From positions 70,763,662 through 70,827,661 of the forward strand of contig CP092877.1 of NCBI GenBank assembly GCA_030710605.1: a stretch of DNA of 64,000 nt. The letters are read 5' to 3'. Shown here piece after piece: positions 45,475 through 57,002 of this stretch. A program made the translations under genes and the position numbers. The notes below the pieces were generated by a model, which saw only the letters and a program-made list of their open reading frames with translations, was not told where the DNA came from and searched no databases. Each line of letters opens with the position of its first letter. Within the stretch, counting starts at the first letter, position 1. This DNA comes from Cordylochernes scorpioides. Lineage: Eukaryota; Arthropoda; Arachnida; Pseudoscorpiones; Chernetidae.

Positions 45475-46857
45475 ATGGATAAACATCCCAGCTTCAGTAC
45501 TTCCCAAGGTATGCCGTCGCATTGTCAAGTTTCGTCTGACGAGAAAGAAGAAGCGCAATCCCGGTCTTTACCTTCCCAAGCCTTACTTTCAGCCCAACCC
45601 GGAATGTTAGAGCGAAACAAGCTACTAAGACAACAGCCTACCTTCCAACAGTTCCAACAAGAACAGGAACAGTTCCGCTTTCTGGCTGCCAACCAAAATG
45701 TTCCAATCCAATTTCCCGAACAATTCACACCAGCATACCCATTCATTCAACAACACCCCATATCCCCACCACAGTTCTTTACCCAGCAGCCCGTCCACGC
45801 CGTTCTACACCCGAAAGAACCCACAGTTCAATACCCTAAGCGACAGCCGCCTGTATTCACAGGACGCGAACAAATAGCACATCAAGGTTACGCCCAAATA
45901 ATTACATCGCCAGATGCTGCATCCTACAAAAGAAATCAGAGAGCCAAGATAACCAAAAGTTTCATACCGGCTCAAAGAGAACCTCAAGTACAGGTAGACC
46001 AAACAAAGGACACTTCCCGTTGGATTCGCGAACAGCCGACGATAAACCGGAATGTCACTGCGACACCTCAGCAGTTCCTTGTAGTAAAAGATGAAGCGCC
46101 AAAGATGCGGCAAATGATTCCTGACCAAGTTCAAAAGGTTCAAAGGTCTAAGGTATACCCCCAGGGATTTTCTGCCTCTCAAAAATCTACCCCAGAGGCA
46201 TCCAACTTTCCTTCACTCCAAAGAGTACCCACCGCATATTTGACAGACAAAAAAGAAGCGGCATCGTATCCTACAACTTCATACCAAGACTTCACCGCCA
46301 TCAATCCAAATCAACTAGCATTCGCACCCCAGGCAGCTCTACAAGAGCCCTATATAACCCCTCAAGATCCTCAGAAATTATTCGCTAAGCCTCACTCATC
46401 ACAAGTAGTACAGAATTTTTCCGTCGTCGGCCCTCCTCTTATCCAGTCAGGACACCTCAAAGTAGAGCCCTGCTTCCAACCACAGATGATGCCTTTGCAG
46501 GCGCCACCTTCGAAAAGTTTTTCTCAGAGTCAGATTGAATATCCCTGCCCAGCTCAGACGTTCATGCCACAGAATTTCCCCGCCACGGTTTGCGTACAGC
46601 GGGAAGACAAAACGCCACAGTGCTACGTGGGGCAGGTCAGTATTTACCCGCAGGGGATGCTCCTGCCCACCATGACCCCTCAGGCCTCCCATCATCAGCC
46701 TTCCCTCCACCAGCCCTCCTACCCTCAGTCATCTCATCACCAACCTTCCTTTAACCAACAAGTCAATCAACAGTCAACCTCTGAAGAGCCTCTAGAAAGC
46801 GTCTGCTCATTTCCCAACAGGAACTTCGACCGACAATCCACAAACAGGAATAAATAG
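45475..46857 (+). CDS. Gln/Pro-rich hypothetical protein (460 aa)
   Basis: The longest ORF in the window that is not transposon-derived. The ATG at 45,475 (ACAGGATGG context) follows an in-frame stop about 25 bases earlier, so the start is credible. The product begins MDKHPSFSTSQGMPSHCQVS. It is low in hydrophobic segments and rich in Gln, Pro, Ser and His, with clusters such as QQFQQEQEQFR near residue 60 and a degenerate HHQPS/LHQPS/YPQSS repeat near 420-440. No signal peptide, membrane segment or globular domain is visible. This composition suits an intrinsically disordered nuclear or transcription-coactivator region, but that is inference. Codon use and GC are clearly higher than in the flanks. 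An AATAAA lies 49 bp after the stop, so this is probably a last coding exon or a single-exon gene. Confidence 0.6.
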   Translation: MDKHPSFSTSQGMPSHCQVSSDEKEEAQSRSLPSQALLSAQPGMLERNKLLRQQPTFQQFQQEQEQFRFLAANQNVPIQFPEQFTPAYPFIQQHPISPPQFFTQQPVHAVLHPKEPTVQYPKRQPPVFTGREQIAHQGYAQIITSPDAASYKRNQRAKITKSFIPAQREPQVQVDQTKDTSRWIREQPTINRNVTATPQQFLVVKDEAPKMRQMIPDQVQKVQRSKVYPQGFSASQKSTPEASNFPSLQRVPTAYLTDKKEAASYPTTSYQDFTAINPNQLAFAPQAALQEPYITPQDPQKLFAKPHSSQVVQNFSVVGPPLIQSGHLKVEPCFQPQMMPLQAPPSKSFSQSQIEYPCPAQTFMPQNFPATVCVQREDKTPQCYVGQVSIYPQGMLLPTMTPQASHHQPSLHQPSYPQSSHHQPSFNQQVNQQSTSEEPLESVCSFPNRNFDRQSTNRNK

Positions 46858-46905
46858 CTCATCCAAAATTTGGTTCTAAAATTCTACAGAAGATTATTTG
46901 AGCAA

Positions 46906-46911
46906 AATAAA
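46906..46911 (+). promoter_or_regulatory. Poly(A) signal AATAAA
   Basis: AATAAA in GCAAAATAAAAACGG, 49 bp downstream of the stop of the Gln/Pro-rich ORF. Further copies at about 46,954 and 46,994 could serve as alternatives. Confidence 0.5.
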
Positions 46912-48822
46912 AACGGAATATCATGCAGGTCATCTTTCTACTCGAATTTTATCAATAAAATTTCTTTTATTGATTGTTCTCAAATCTTACCAATAAAAAG
47001 AGTAATTATCCATTTTCCACATCAAGTATACATTCAATGAGGTTTCAAAGAGAATGTCTTTAATGGCAACAATTTCTATAATGATATTCTTGAGTCACTA
47101 TCCATGTTGACCTTTCTTTCTTGAAATTTATTTAGCATCTTCTTTACAAATTATTCTGTGTAGCAAGATGAATAGCAAGCGAATCGATTATATAAGTTAT
47201 AAAGGGATAAAACACATTGAAAAATTCATGTTACAATGGAGATTTGACTTGTGTCGAGGGGAAGTGAAAGGAAATTTCGGAGAGGGAGACCACGAGGAAC
47301 TTATCGACCAATTAATTGCCATTGTGAGCCTAGAAGAATGCTAAGATATATGAGTAGCATAGGGTTGATTTTGAATGAAAGGGATCTGAATGGCAAGCGA
47401 AGAAAGCGTTATATGTGAGAATTGGAAAAGCACCTGAGTCGCAAGTTCCTAGAATTTATCTTGTGAATGCTAAAATCGGGATGATCTGTGAAGATATTCT
47501 CGGATATATAGAAAAACGTATTGTCTGTTCTGTATGTCAGTTGGGAAAAGGATGAGAAACCTACATATATTAGAAGGAGTTGTGTTAATATCTTGTGTCA
47601 GAGATAAAGTATTTAAGAATCTATTACCTGATCTACATCCAAATTATTAAATGGGTAACGGATATTTTAAGCTATCTTTAAATTTCCAAGCCGAAGTCAA
47701 CAAGAATATAAAGAATTGTTATAAAATGTAACCACAAATGAAAAAATGATGTCAGAAGTCTTCAATCCAAATCCTTCTATCGCTACATTAAACAATCATC
47801 AATATTTGACCACTTCAATCTTTACAGCTAGGTACAGCAGTTTGGATAGACAGGGGGGGGGGGGGGGGGGAAATGGAAGCAGTTTGATCTTGTCTTGTGC
47901 TGTTAAATATTGGTATAAACTCTTTCATTTATCATCATTATATCTAAGAGATTCTTAAACTTGCTTTCTGAGCTTATGCTTATATTGTATGGTCAGTCAA
48001 GATACAAGATAAATACAATTGCAGCTAAATTTGTCTAAATTATATTGAGGTCTAAATTGCCTGAAGCTCTCGCAAGACAATAAATAAATATTTTGTCAAG
48101 TTCTCTAGACCAGTTACTAAATTCAATATAAAGTTTTATTTACAGAAAATCCGAGATCTTTGTTATTGGTTCAAAACTGAAAGTACTCCTGTTGCATTTA
48201 CAAAATATTCAAGCGTTTTCACTTTTTAACAGGTCCTGTTACAGAGAGTAAATACAAGAATGAAGATACCCTAGTCGGCTATGAGATCGTTGCTTTTATT
48301 TGTATTACGTGTGTGGTCATGCATAAATTTGCAATCGGGATTAATAATTTTTAGAAAAAAAGGGGTGGAGGGGGAAACGAGATCTCATGTTAGATTCCTG
48401 CTTCTAAGAATTTCAATTATATATTATATATCGATTATATAAAGATGACAGGAAACATGTAAATTGATCACAGATTGAATTATTACAATTTTGCCAAATG
48501 GAATATTTAATTTTTATCATGTGACTGGTACAATAAGTCTAAACACACCAAACTCATAACAATGCCAAATGTACTTTTGTTGCTAATCAACATTTTTTAA
48601 AATGTAATTTAATTTATCAAAAATGTCAAAATTTATTTAGAGAATAGACTACGAATATAATCGTACGCAAAATTAAAAAAAAATTAATGGGATAATAAAA
48701 TTCTGATCAGTAAACTATTTGTTTTAAAAGATAGTGTTGAAATTTGAGTGAGGAACAATATTAGAAATCACGCTGGATAGAAGACTTTTCCCATTCTGAA
48801 TCTCTCTTCTGAAAAGCTTCAG
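46912..48822. other. Non-coding stretch between the two coding candidates
   Basis: AT-rich with no convincing ORF. It contains a long G-run at 47,853-47,870. A slightly GC-richer patch at 47,250-47,460 has a short open trace rich in charged residues but no recognisable motif. It may be intergenic or an intron. Confidence 0.45.
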
Positions 48823-49569
48823 AAGCCGCGGTCTGATCATCAGCAGGATCATTACTATTGGAGAGAATGCGAGTGGGCGTGGTCTCCGAAGAGTCGCATC
48901 CTGCCATTGGTCAGCTTGCCGAGCTCTATGAATCCAGTCTCAATTGTGAGGTCCTACCGACAGGTGAGTACTGTCGGAGGTCCAGGCCGGTGTTCCTGCC
49001 CGCCAGGACTCCAGAATTGGAGGCAATCCACACAGACTGGAGCCACTACAGACTACGGCCTCTATGGAACCTGGTGTCCTCCTCCACAATCCATTTCTCC
49101 GGCGCCATTATTAGAGCCCAAAGTATCGCAATCTGCGCTCTTTGGGACAAACCTCTTTTTGCATAATGATTTACCCCAGGAAACCTCCATGAACAGAGAC
49201 AAGGCATCGCCTGATTTCACTTACCACCGCCAAGATATTCCCTACGCCATAGCTTGTAAATCACCAGGACGGACTCTGTTCAAGAAACTTCCCCCTCCAA
49301 CTTCCACAGATCGACAGGAGAACGCACCAGGTATTTGCTGGGAATGCGAGAAAGCGCAATGTTTCTTCAAGAAATCCCCGGAGCAAGAAAGTTATCTGCC
49401 TTTGGGACTTCTTTCTACTGGCTACCGCGGCCCTACAGAAGTCATCAACAGCCCTGATGATTATATCATGTCATTGGAGACTTTGTCACGAGACGCATTT
49501 CACCACTCCGATATATCAACATGTAAAATCTGTATCTTTGAAGATGATTCCTTATTAAAGCCATCCTAA
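48823..49569 (+). CDS. Probable terminal exon of an unidentified host gene
   Basis: The frame ending at the TAA at 49,567-49,569 is open back to 48,781. The pyrimidine-rich CTCTCTTCTGAAAAGCTTCAG ending at 48,822 is a good 3' splice site (a second CAG pair lies at 48,841-48,846). From there it encodes about 245 residues, including HYYWRECEWAWSPKSR, a Cys-containing GICWECEKAQCFF near residue 175 and a Pro-rich middle (CPPPQSISPAPLL). There is no signal peptide or membrane segment. The paired C-x2-C and C-x4-C spacing could bind metal but matches no family I know. A second frame is open from 48,858 to 49,166, but the longer frame has the better composition. CAG|GTGAGT at 48,969 is a perfect splice-donor match inside the exon and could permit alternative splicing. 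Confidence 0.5.
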   Translation, partial: KPRSDHQQDHYYWRECEWAWSPKSRILPLVSLPSSMNPVSIVRSYRQVSTVGGPGRCSCPPGLQNWRQSTQTGATTDYGLYGTWCPPPQSISPAPLLEPKVSQSALFGTNLFLHNDLPQETSMNRDKASPDFTYHRQDIPYAIACKSPGRTLFKKLPPPTSTDRQENAPGICWECEKAQCFFKKSPEQESYLPLGLLSTGYRGPTEVINSPDDYIMSLETLSRDAFHHSDISTCKICIFEDDSLLKPS

Positions 49570-49734
49570 TTGAGCATTCAGAGTTCTTCTACCTTTTCGT
49601 GAGTTGGCATGAGGCCGTAAGTGTAATTTACATCAGTAGGCACTCTAGCTCTTAGAATGCTCTGTGTGTTTTCAGTTGTAGCATTATACATACGTTACTA
49701 TTTAGGTTATTTAATACCGGAGAAATAGCAATAG

Positions 49735-50158
49735 TCTATATGTATTATTATATATACAGTTACGAGCGTCATGCGTTCTTAATAATTCTTCATCTCTGTC
49801 ACCGTTTGCTTTTTTTTTTTGGAATGGCGCTCTCCTATTGGTTGGCTACGATCACGCCACCTTTGCCCCCCCCCCCCCCACTCGCTTTTTGGTTTTTGTA
49901 ACTATTGTGTTGGAGCGGGTCGCTCCTTAAATAAATGCATATATTAGTTAATAACTAAATGGAATCCTCTCTTTCTTTTTCCCAGTAAGAGACGCCTACG
50001 GAAGCCAACAGTACATAGACAGATAAAGCACATAGGCTACAGTTATTAACTAATATATGCATTTATTTAAGGCGCCAATTTATAATTGTAACAAATAGTA
50101 TTTGAATCTAAACATTCAATCGGGTAAAACACGGGCGTTGCCCGGGTCATTCGGCTAG
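49735..50158 (+). mobile_element. Short non-autonomous Helitron
   Basis: The right end has the full Helitron signature: a GC hairpin (CGGGC-GTT-GCCCG, 50,132-50,144), ten nucleotides, then CTAG followed by T. A left end beginning TCTATATGTATTATT at 49,735 is the best match to the TC start, though it is preceded by G rather than the usual A, so the 5' boundary is tentative. No TIR or target duplication is expected or seen. Inside is a palindrome with 32-bp arms (CCTTAAATAAATGCATATAT at about 49,925 and its complement near 50,040-50,072). It probably lies in the 3' untranslated region of the preceding exon. Confidence 0.6.
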
Positions 50159-51151
50159 TTGAAGCATAATTATCAGAGAAAACATTCTAAAATAAACTTA
50201 CAATTCATTTCTTACGAATAATCGAGATATTAAACTGTAGAGATAGAAAAATAAAAGTCGCCTCTCCTGATACACTAGACGCCTTCTGTTGACAGTTGCC
50301 GCACACTAGTGGCCTAGGTTCAGTGGTAAATCCAAAACACCAAATTTGGCAGGAAGCTAGTTTGTGGAGCCGGTCAATGGGTGCCGTCTAGTTTTAACGT
50401 CTATTTTGATGGAAGAGGTGACCTTTATTTTTATAGTCATTATCTCTTCCCGCGGCAAAATGTTCATATATGTAAATAGAAATTTATTTGACCTACACCT
50501 ACCACCAGATCTCGCTTTCTCATTACAATATACTCGGTTGCTTTAATGGTTCAAGTCACGTCCGACACGGACTCGAGCCGCACGGAAACAACTTTTAAAT
50601 CAAATTCCTCATAACTTCATATCTTTGTTAGATGTATTTACTTGTAATTATATGTATAAACCTTTTCATACCTATACACTTGTATCCATAGATTCCCTAA
50701 ATACCCTTAATATGCTTTCCAATTGAATGATAAACTATATAACAAAACAATCTAATACAACAATAATGCGGTCTGGAAATCAATTTGGCTAAACAGCTGA
50801 GAGAGTTTATTTCTGATGGGTTAAGCAATTTCATCATATATTTTCTATTATCCCAATAAGATCTGCAGAGAGGTATAGTTTTTATATTATTTTAATAATA
50901 AAAATCATAAAATTGCGCGCCAAAAAAATGTGGGAAATTTATTTTGGAATATGCAATGGAGAGAGAGAATACGGAATGGCGCCATTCAGATTTAAAGTTG
51001 CATAGCTTCTATATGCCTAAATAAAAAGTATTCAGTCAAATAGTGCAGTACAAGATGGCGCAACTCTCATTTGTCAACACAATTATATCTGCTTGGGTGT
51101 ATACCACGTATACTATACTTTAATAATACAATATAATGCGGCGCTTATGAT
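50159..51151. other. Non-coding DNA, nothing recognised
   Basis: No ORF of note. AATAAA at about 50,191 could serve the upstream exon. 50,560-50,590 has GGTTCAAGTCACG, which recalls a polymerase III B box, but no A box lies at the right distance. Confidence 0.4.
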
Positions 51152-51443
51152 TGTAGAACGACAATTGAAAATTATCACGCATGTGTTTCTTTTGAACTAA
51201 AAATCTAAATTTATTTAAGGAGAAATGACGATTATTTCTTACCTTAGGGATGAGGTATGAAAGGATGAATTGTGAATTCCCATCCCTGGAAACTTTATTT
51301 TTCCGTTTATCATTACTCTTCACAATTCATCCTTTCATACCTCATCCCTAAGGTTAGAAATGATCGTTATTTCTCCTTAAAATAAATTTCGATTTTTCAT
51401 TCAAAAGAAACACATGCGGGATAATTTTCAAATGTCGTTCTAC
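51152..51443. repeat. Large foldback with 124-bp arms
   Basis: 51,152-51,275 and 51,320-51,443 are inverted copies with about 10 mismatches, joined by a 44-nt loop. The outer ends are TGTAGAACGAC and GTCGTTCTAC. There is no coding capacity. A transcript would form a near-perfect 120-bp duplex. It shares no sequence with the other foldback family and is probably a MITE or foldback transposon. Confidence 0.9.
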
Positions 51444-54400
51444 TATACTTTTTATTTATCTAAAAAAATCACAAAAAAATGTCCATTTGACAAACATAAT
51501 TATCTCGAAGCAACAAACGTTCAAGAAGATACCCATCAATTCCTACGATCCATTTAAATAAATTGTGTGTTAAAAAAGCAGTTTTCTCGGCCACTTGGTT
51601 TCAACAACTTTTAGCTATAAGCTGTTAAAAACAAAAGCTCTTTATCAGAAAACCATTTGAAAGGCTTGGCTATTGGAAAACCGTCTATCGAGTGTTGCCA
51701 GCCAACCCACGACATCCTTCTTGCTCTTTTAGAAAGACCATCTTCTATATATCTCTCGTAATTATTGAAAATTATAGAAATAATTCTTCTTCTTTCTTAT
51801 CTCCAATAAATCATATAGAAATTATTATAGTAAATAAATACACAATATATTTTGTTCTTTAATATAATTGGCACCTTTAATAATTCTCGAGGATTTGTTA
51901 AGAGAAAGGTTTTTCGAATAATTTTGAATACGTCATGTTTATTATCGCTAATTTGTTTTTAAAGATATATAGCGTTTTATCAACACTATTCTGTGTAAAA
52001 ATTAGTAATACCGATATATTCATCAAAATAATTTGTGATTCAGATATGCCACTAAGTGTTTTTATGAATTGATCTAGAGATTTTTTAAAATGTCAAAAAT
52101 GCATCGTTACAGATTTTATCGATATATGGCAATTAAATTTATAAATGAATTGGTTTTACATGAAAGTAAACTGAAAAATTAGAACTGAAAATAATCACAA
52201 TATTTGTTAAAAAGCCTTTTTCTAATAAAAATGGCATGTTGTTATTGTTCATTTTTAGGAATAGTTTTATATTTAATAAAATTGGTATCACATTATAATA
52301 TACGCCTAATTAAGTTTATATGTAAATATGGTATTCCTTTTTTTGTATTCTCCGATCGATTTTTATTCTCGTCACCTGACCTTGATCGGCCAATCTGCGT
52401 GCAATTTTTTCTTAGAACAGTGGTTACATAGGTCTGTGGGTTTGAATCACGTTTCTTTTGTTGATTTTTCACTTCATTATCATATTTTACTTGAACTTAT
52501 AAAATCAATTTCTATTTCAAGGTGGTTTTTATGAATCGTATTTATGTCAGATTTATCTTTATCTCGTACTTTTTCGATATATTTTTTAATCCGCGAAAGA
52601 TGATATTTTGACAGTTCAATTATTCATTGAATTCTGTTGTAGCATGTTTAACAGGCCATAATGTTCAAGAAAATTATATTTCCCGTTTATAATATATGTA
52701 TGTGGGCTATATAAATTTATTTACCTGTGTCAATACAAGAGTATTTTTCCAGTCGTAAACCTTTTTGAAAAAAATACAATGAAAACCTTTTAGATCATCA
52801 TTTGCTCTAAATGAGGTGATATAATTTTATATAAAACAGATTAATATTAAGGATTTGAAAAATATTGAAAATAAATCACATTTCGTTTTTTAAAACATAA
52901 AATAATTTGATACAGAAATACAGCTGATTTGAGGCGTGGTGAGGAAAGAAAATAAAAACTTTATCACCTATTTACATATTTACAAAAAGTTTTGTGCCGG
53001 CCAAAAGAAAACAACAACAATATATTTTTTATAGTGCAAAGCCGGGCCATCGGGCGGTCGACTTCAGAGAGTGTTTGTTCTAGAAAGTATAAAATTCAAA
53101 ATAAAATTTAAAAAAATATATAACAAGAATATAAAAGAAGTTTTAGAAGGAAGGTTGTTTCAGCAATAGGCTGTTGAGGAATCAGAACTGTCAACCTTTA
53201 TGGCCATAATCCCATTGCAAATACAACATTTGGGCACGTACACTACCAAAGAATGACGTCTTGTAACACAATAATTCGGTCTACTTTGGTATTACATAAA
53301 GGATTGCCCTAGTAATCCTTATTTCGTGTTAATCCAATGTGTGTGTGGTCTTAATACAGATTTTATCCAGACGATGCGTGGAAATAGAATTTCCTAACAA
53401 CGCTCATTGTTAGGAACATCGCTTCCCTCTCTCTCGCCAAATCTCCTTCAATCAATATTTCATTTTCTCAAAACGGTTTAAAATTAGTTTTAAAATCAAT
53501 TGAGATTTTTTCACGGCCTGGTCTAGACATGGATTGGATGTTCTAAATTGTGTTTGTTTTTTGTCTTTGATACCATAATTGCGGATGTTTGAATGAAAGT
53601 TTGAACAAAATAGAACAAAAAAACTCCCGTTGATGCTTCTCCCGAAAAACTTCAAGAAGATTCGAAAAGCTTCAAATATAATGATCGCGCCTTTAAGCAA
53701 AGATCAAGAACTCTTACGTGAGTAGCAGCCCTTCCTATGTAGCACACTTGTAGTCAGCCAATATGTAAAAAGGTGTATTTATGTGCATATACCTCTTACA
53801 ATTATTCACTGCCTCATTTATATAAGTTTTATATACAATTTACGACCTCTTCCTTTAGGGTGCAACAAATCGAATTGATTTAGTAATACTTTTCTGACAT
53901 TTTAAACTTTTAAAATTTCATATAATAGTTGTAACTGTGTATGTTGTCTAATATTTTTCCATTTCCTTTTTATTTAAATCGTATACAATAGTTTTTCCTG
54001 AGTGAAATTATATCCGTCGAACGCTACTTTTATGAGATCTTCCATCAAAATATTTCCATTAGACTGAAACCAAATAGATTTACCATTTTGAATATTTTGG
54101 CTGAAACCTTTATAAATATTCAATAGATGTTACAATTTGTCTTCATTTGAGACTCTAACGTCCTGTAAAATGAAAGCTACTACATTTAGGAGCTGATAAA
54201 TAAAAACTCTGGCGTTTTCAGAAAAACGGAGAAACAATTTTATATATTCGCTAATGAAAAGTAATCCGAGAATCTGGCTCGTTTCACCTCGAGAGACCAT
54301 CAATCTCTGCTTATGTTCTCAGCACTTCAAGTTTTGTTTTCAAAGTGAAATACGACCTATTAACTGATTGCATAAATTCTTCATAACATTTTGTCAGAGA

Positions 54401-55900
54401 TATTTTTGCCTCTTTTGTTTTTTAAATTAAAGAAAATACATTACATACACACACACACGTATTATATAAGTGTGTGTGTGTAATGTATATATATTGTATA
54501 TATAAAAACATTTTTTTTTCTATATTATTTCAATTTTAAAGTTGTTTATTCGTACTTCTTCAAAGTCTCTCTCGCAAAGTATTTTCTTATTTACATATGT
54601 TATTTGTGTGCAATACGGATACCTTTCCCTTTTAAACGCATTAAATAATGCATTTACTCGATCAAATGATCGCAAAATATAGAAAGAATCAGATTAGTGA
54701 ATATTCCACAACACTCTTTGGCTAAACTCAGACAGAAGACAACAACGTATATACCGTGGTTTCAAGCTATGGCCCTCATCATTACAGGGGCGGCTTCGAT
54801 TCCACAGGACCTTATAATAGGAGTTAGGTACCAGTCAAATCTGCCAAAGTGGTGCATCACCTGGAGAAGTCGTGGAAACAGACGTCAGACCAGAATACGA
54901 TGCCTTTTTTCGGTAGTATGATGTTCATGTGTAATAAGGAGCATTTTTTAAAACAATGATTTTTTTTAAAGGAAGAAGAATCCCATATTTTATATAAAAA
55001 CATCACCATCCCGCAAAATTACATCTCTATGGAATACATTCCCAAATAAACTTCATTCCAGTAATATAGGCTAATATAAGCTTAAATCTTGTTCGGGGGT
55101 GAAAATGCGCCATATTTAATGTAGCAGATTTGAAGAGAAGCGAGTTATCTGGGTAGGGAGGATAAGAAAAACCAACAAGAAAGAAAAACCAAGTCAATAT
55201 TTTAAAAGGATTTTCCCCAAGGTAATGTAATAAAGTTGATTGCCGGAAATGGCCTCATGTAAACACCGGCATCCCTAAATTGAAGTCGGTAGCTGCGCGC
55301 GCATGCGGTATTTATTTACCTTTCTAATTCAACTTGTGTTACTTTCTGTGATAACAAAAATATATATGAAGAGAGAGGGAATACTTTACAGAAATAGCGA
55401 AGTTGTTAACCTACCAACGTGACCTGATAGCTGAAGTGTCTGTGTGTGCTCGGATACCTAAAACTTATTTACACAACCCAGTGTCGATGTGTATTTCTCA
55501 ACTATTTTATTTCAACTTTGGGACAAAAATATAGATTTATTAGAACTTGACTAACGTTATTACACGTCCTGTCGGATATATGATGCTAATAGAGCATTAT
55601 TTCGTCGCATATGTGGCGGAAAATATTAAGAAAATAATTAAAACTATAAATATGTGTTGGTATAAAAAACTATATATCCTAAAAAAGCCGCTTCCATTTT
55701 ACCACATCAAAATCTACTGTTGAATCAATCGTTGAAAATATTTTAAAAGGCCTCTAATAATATAATAGGATTTATATAATTCATACTCGGTGTGAAAAAA
55801 AGTTTAAGTACTAATAAAATGATTTAAAAAATGAAAATATTTTGTGTGCAAAAAATAACAAAAAAAGTTGGAGATTCTTATATTCGAAACCCCGGCAGTA
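51444..55900. other. AT-rich gene-poor stretch
   Basis: Several kilobases of very AT-rich DNA. ORFs reach only 60-82 codons, are rich in Phe, Ile, Leu and Lys, and have no motifs. The only structured item is a CA/TG palindrome at about 54,449-54,485. A GC-richer patch at 54,700-54,920 is open on the plus strand for 74 codons but carries nothing recognisable. Confidence 0.5.
54440..54490. repeat. Microsatellite palindrome (CA)n/(TG)n
   Basis: ACATTACATACACACACACA and TGTGTGTGTGTAATGTA are complementary arms around CGTATTATATAAG. It probably arose by inverted duplication of a simple repeat and could extrude as a cruciform. Confidence 0.7.
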
Positions 55901-55919
55901 AAATCATGCTGCGCTTTAC

Positions 55920-55985
55920 TATCTCAACGCTGATTGGCTGAATAAAGTCATGTGACCGCAGAGACCCAATCAGAGGGAGACTAAA
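55920..55985. promoter_or_regulatory. Promoter-like cluster: CCAAT boxes and an E-box
   Basis: Within 65 bp lie GATTGGCTG and CCCAATCAG, an inverted and a direct CCAAT box 30-40 bp apart, around GTCATGTGAC, a full palindromic E-box that is one base from the GTCACGTGAC site bound by USF/MiT-family factors. ACTATATATCG follows 10 bp later and might act as a TATA element. No ORF of good quality starts within the next few hundred bases on either strand, so the gene served is unknown. Confidence 0.35.
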
Positions 55986-56858
55986 CTATATATCGCATTA
56001 TTAAGATTTAACAAATAATAGAATTCTTAGAGCCCGTCGCACATGTGACAAGAAATTTGAGAATTTTGGAACCGGGAGAAATGCTGATGTGAAGTCTTCT
56101 CTACATTATTTTTTAATGTAAATATGTTTTTAAAGTAGATAGTGATTTGAAGAAATATGTAAATAGAATCTACGCCCTCCATATAAGCAGAAATCAAGGC
56201 GGCTAAATATGTGTGAGGTTGGACCAGTGCTCGGACCACCTGCCGAAGTAAAGGGAACGTAGAAGAATAAAACAATATCGAACTTTGATTTGACGTCCCT
56301 ACCAAACACTCCAATTCTGAGAAATAATAAAATAATCAAACAGATATTTCCATCAATATTAATTAAAATCTTAGACACACTGTGTGTGTGTGTGTGTGTA
56401 TCCATGATCCAACAATACCCTGGAAAACTATTAGAAGCCAATTTTTCAACACCTTACCCTAAGGTAGTCTGTGGGAGATGGTTTCTATAATGATTATCCA
56501 CATCTTGACAAGCTTGCGTGCTGAAATAGATGTTGAACGAAACATAAAGGATGTCCACCAAATAGGCTATATATATAAGTTGTGTGAGCATGATATTCGT
56601 GTATTTAAAGAGGCATCTCTCCCTTTAATTATACACCATATGTTGTAGATCATTCTTCATTACCTCCTTTGTACTGAGATGATGATGTACAAAGTGCGCT
56701 ATTTTAATGCATATTTAAAGGAAGAGGTGTCGTATATCATCATCATTATTATTATAAACGAACAAGAGTGTTATTCCACGAGGTAATGTACAATGGAAGG
56801 ATGACAAGTAGAACTCTACTCCACCAACCATACATATTTTCACCGCCTCCAATTCAAA

Positions 56859-57002
56859 TTAAACTCTAGAATTCCGGGTCAAGTATTGGGGATGGCGGTC
56901 ATAAAGGATATTGGGGGCGGAACTTCCATTAGGCCTAACGTTTAATTTGGGGGATTCCAGCAGCGGAGCTCTCTCTAATTGATAGGTCAGCTTGGACGCC
57001 AT
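56859..57002 (-). CDS. Small ORF with good start context, uncertain
   Basis: The ATG at 57,002 (AAAGATGGCG, a strong initiation context) opens 47 codons starting MASKLTYQLERAPLLESP and ending LTRNSRV. It is GC-richer than the flanks and has a balanced composition, in contrast to the surrounding AT-rich DNA. An upstream in-frame extension to 57,068 exists. No family is recognised. It could be the first exon of a gene running to the left, a micropeptide, or chance. Confidence 0.22.
   Translation of the reverse strand: MASKLTYQLERAPLLESPKLNVRPNGSSAPNILYDRHPQYLTRNSRV

Noticed and set aside
48858-49166. 102-codon ORF overlapping the terminal exon
   Set aside because: Open in a second frame, but shorter than the frame ending at 49,569 and without a continuing exon signal. 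Kept only as an alternative.
28345-49880. Homopolymer G/C runs at 28,346, 41,437, 47,853 and 49,866 as G-quadruplex regulators
   Set aside because: Unbroken single runs without the spaced G-tract pattern. Lengths are unreliable in assemblies.
49735-50158. TIR interpretation of the TTAAATAAATGCATATATTA palindrome
   Set aside because: The arms lie inside the Helitron-like element and have no target duplication.
52420-52460. B-box-like GGGTTTGAATCAC
   Set aside because: Neighbouring sequence does not fold as a tRNA, and the A box is poor.
54697-54921. 74-codon ORF in a GC-richer patch
   Set aside because: No motif, no splice signals and no second line of support.
55880-55940. Minus-strand tRNA-like GCCGGGGTTTCGAATA
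   Set aside because: The T arm cannot pair and there is one extra base in the B box. It may be an old tRNA fragment, but not enough to annotate.
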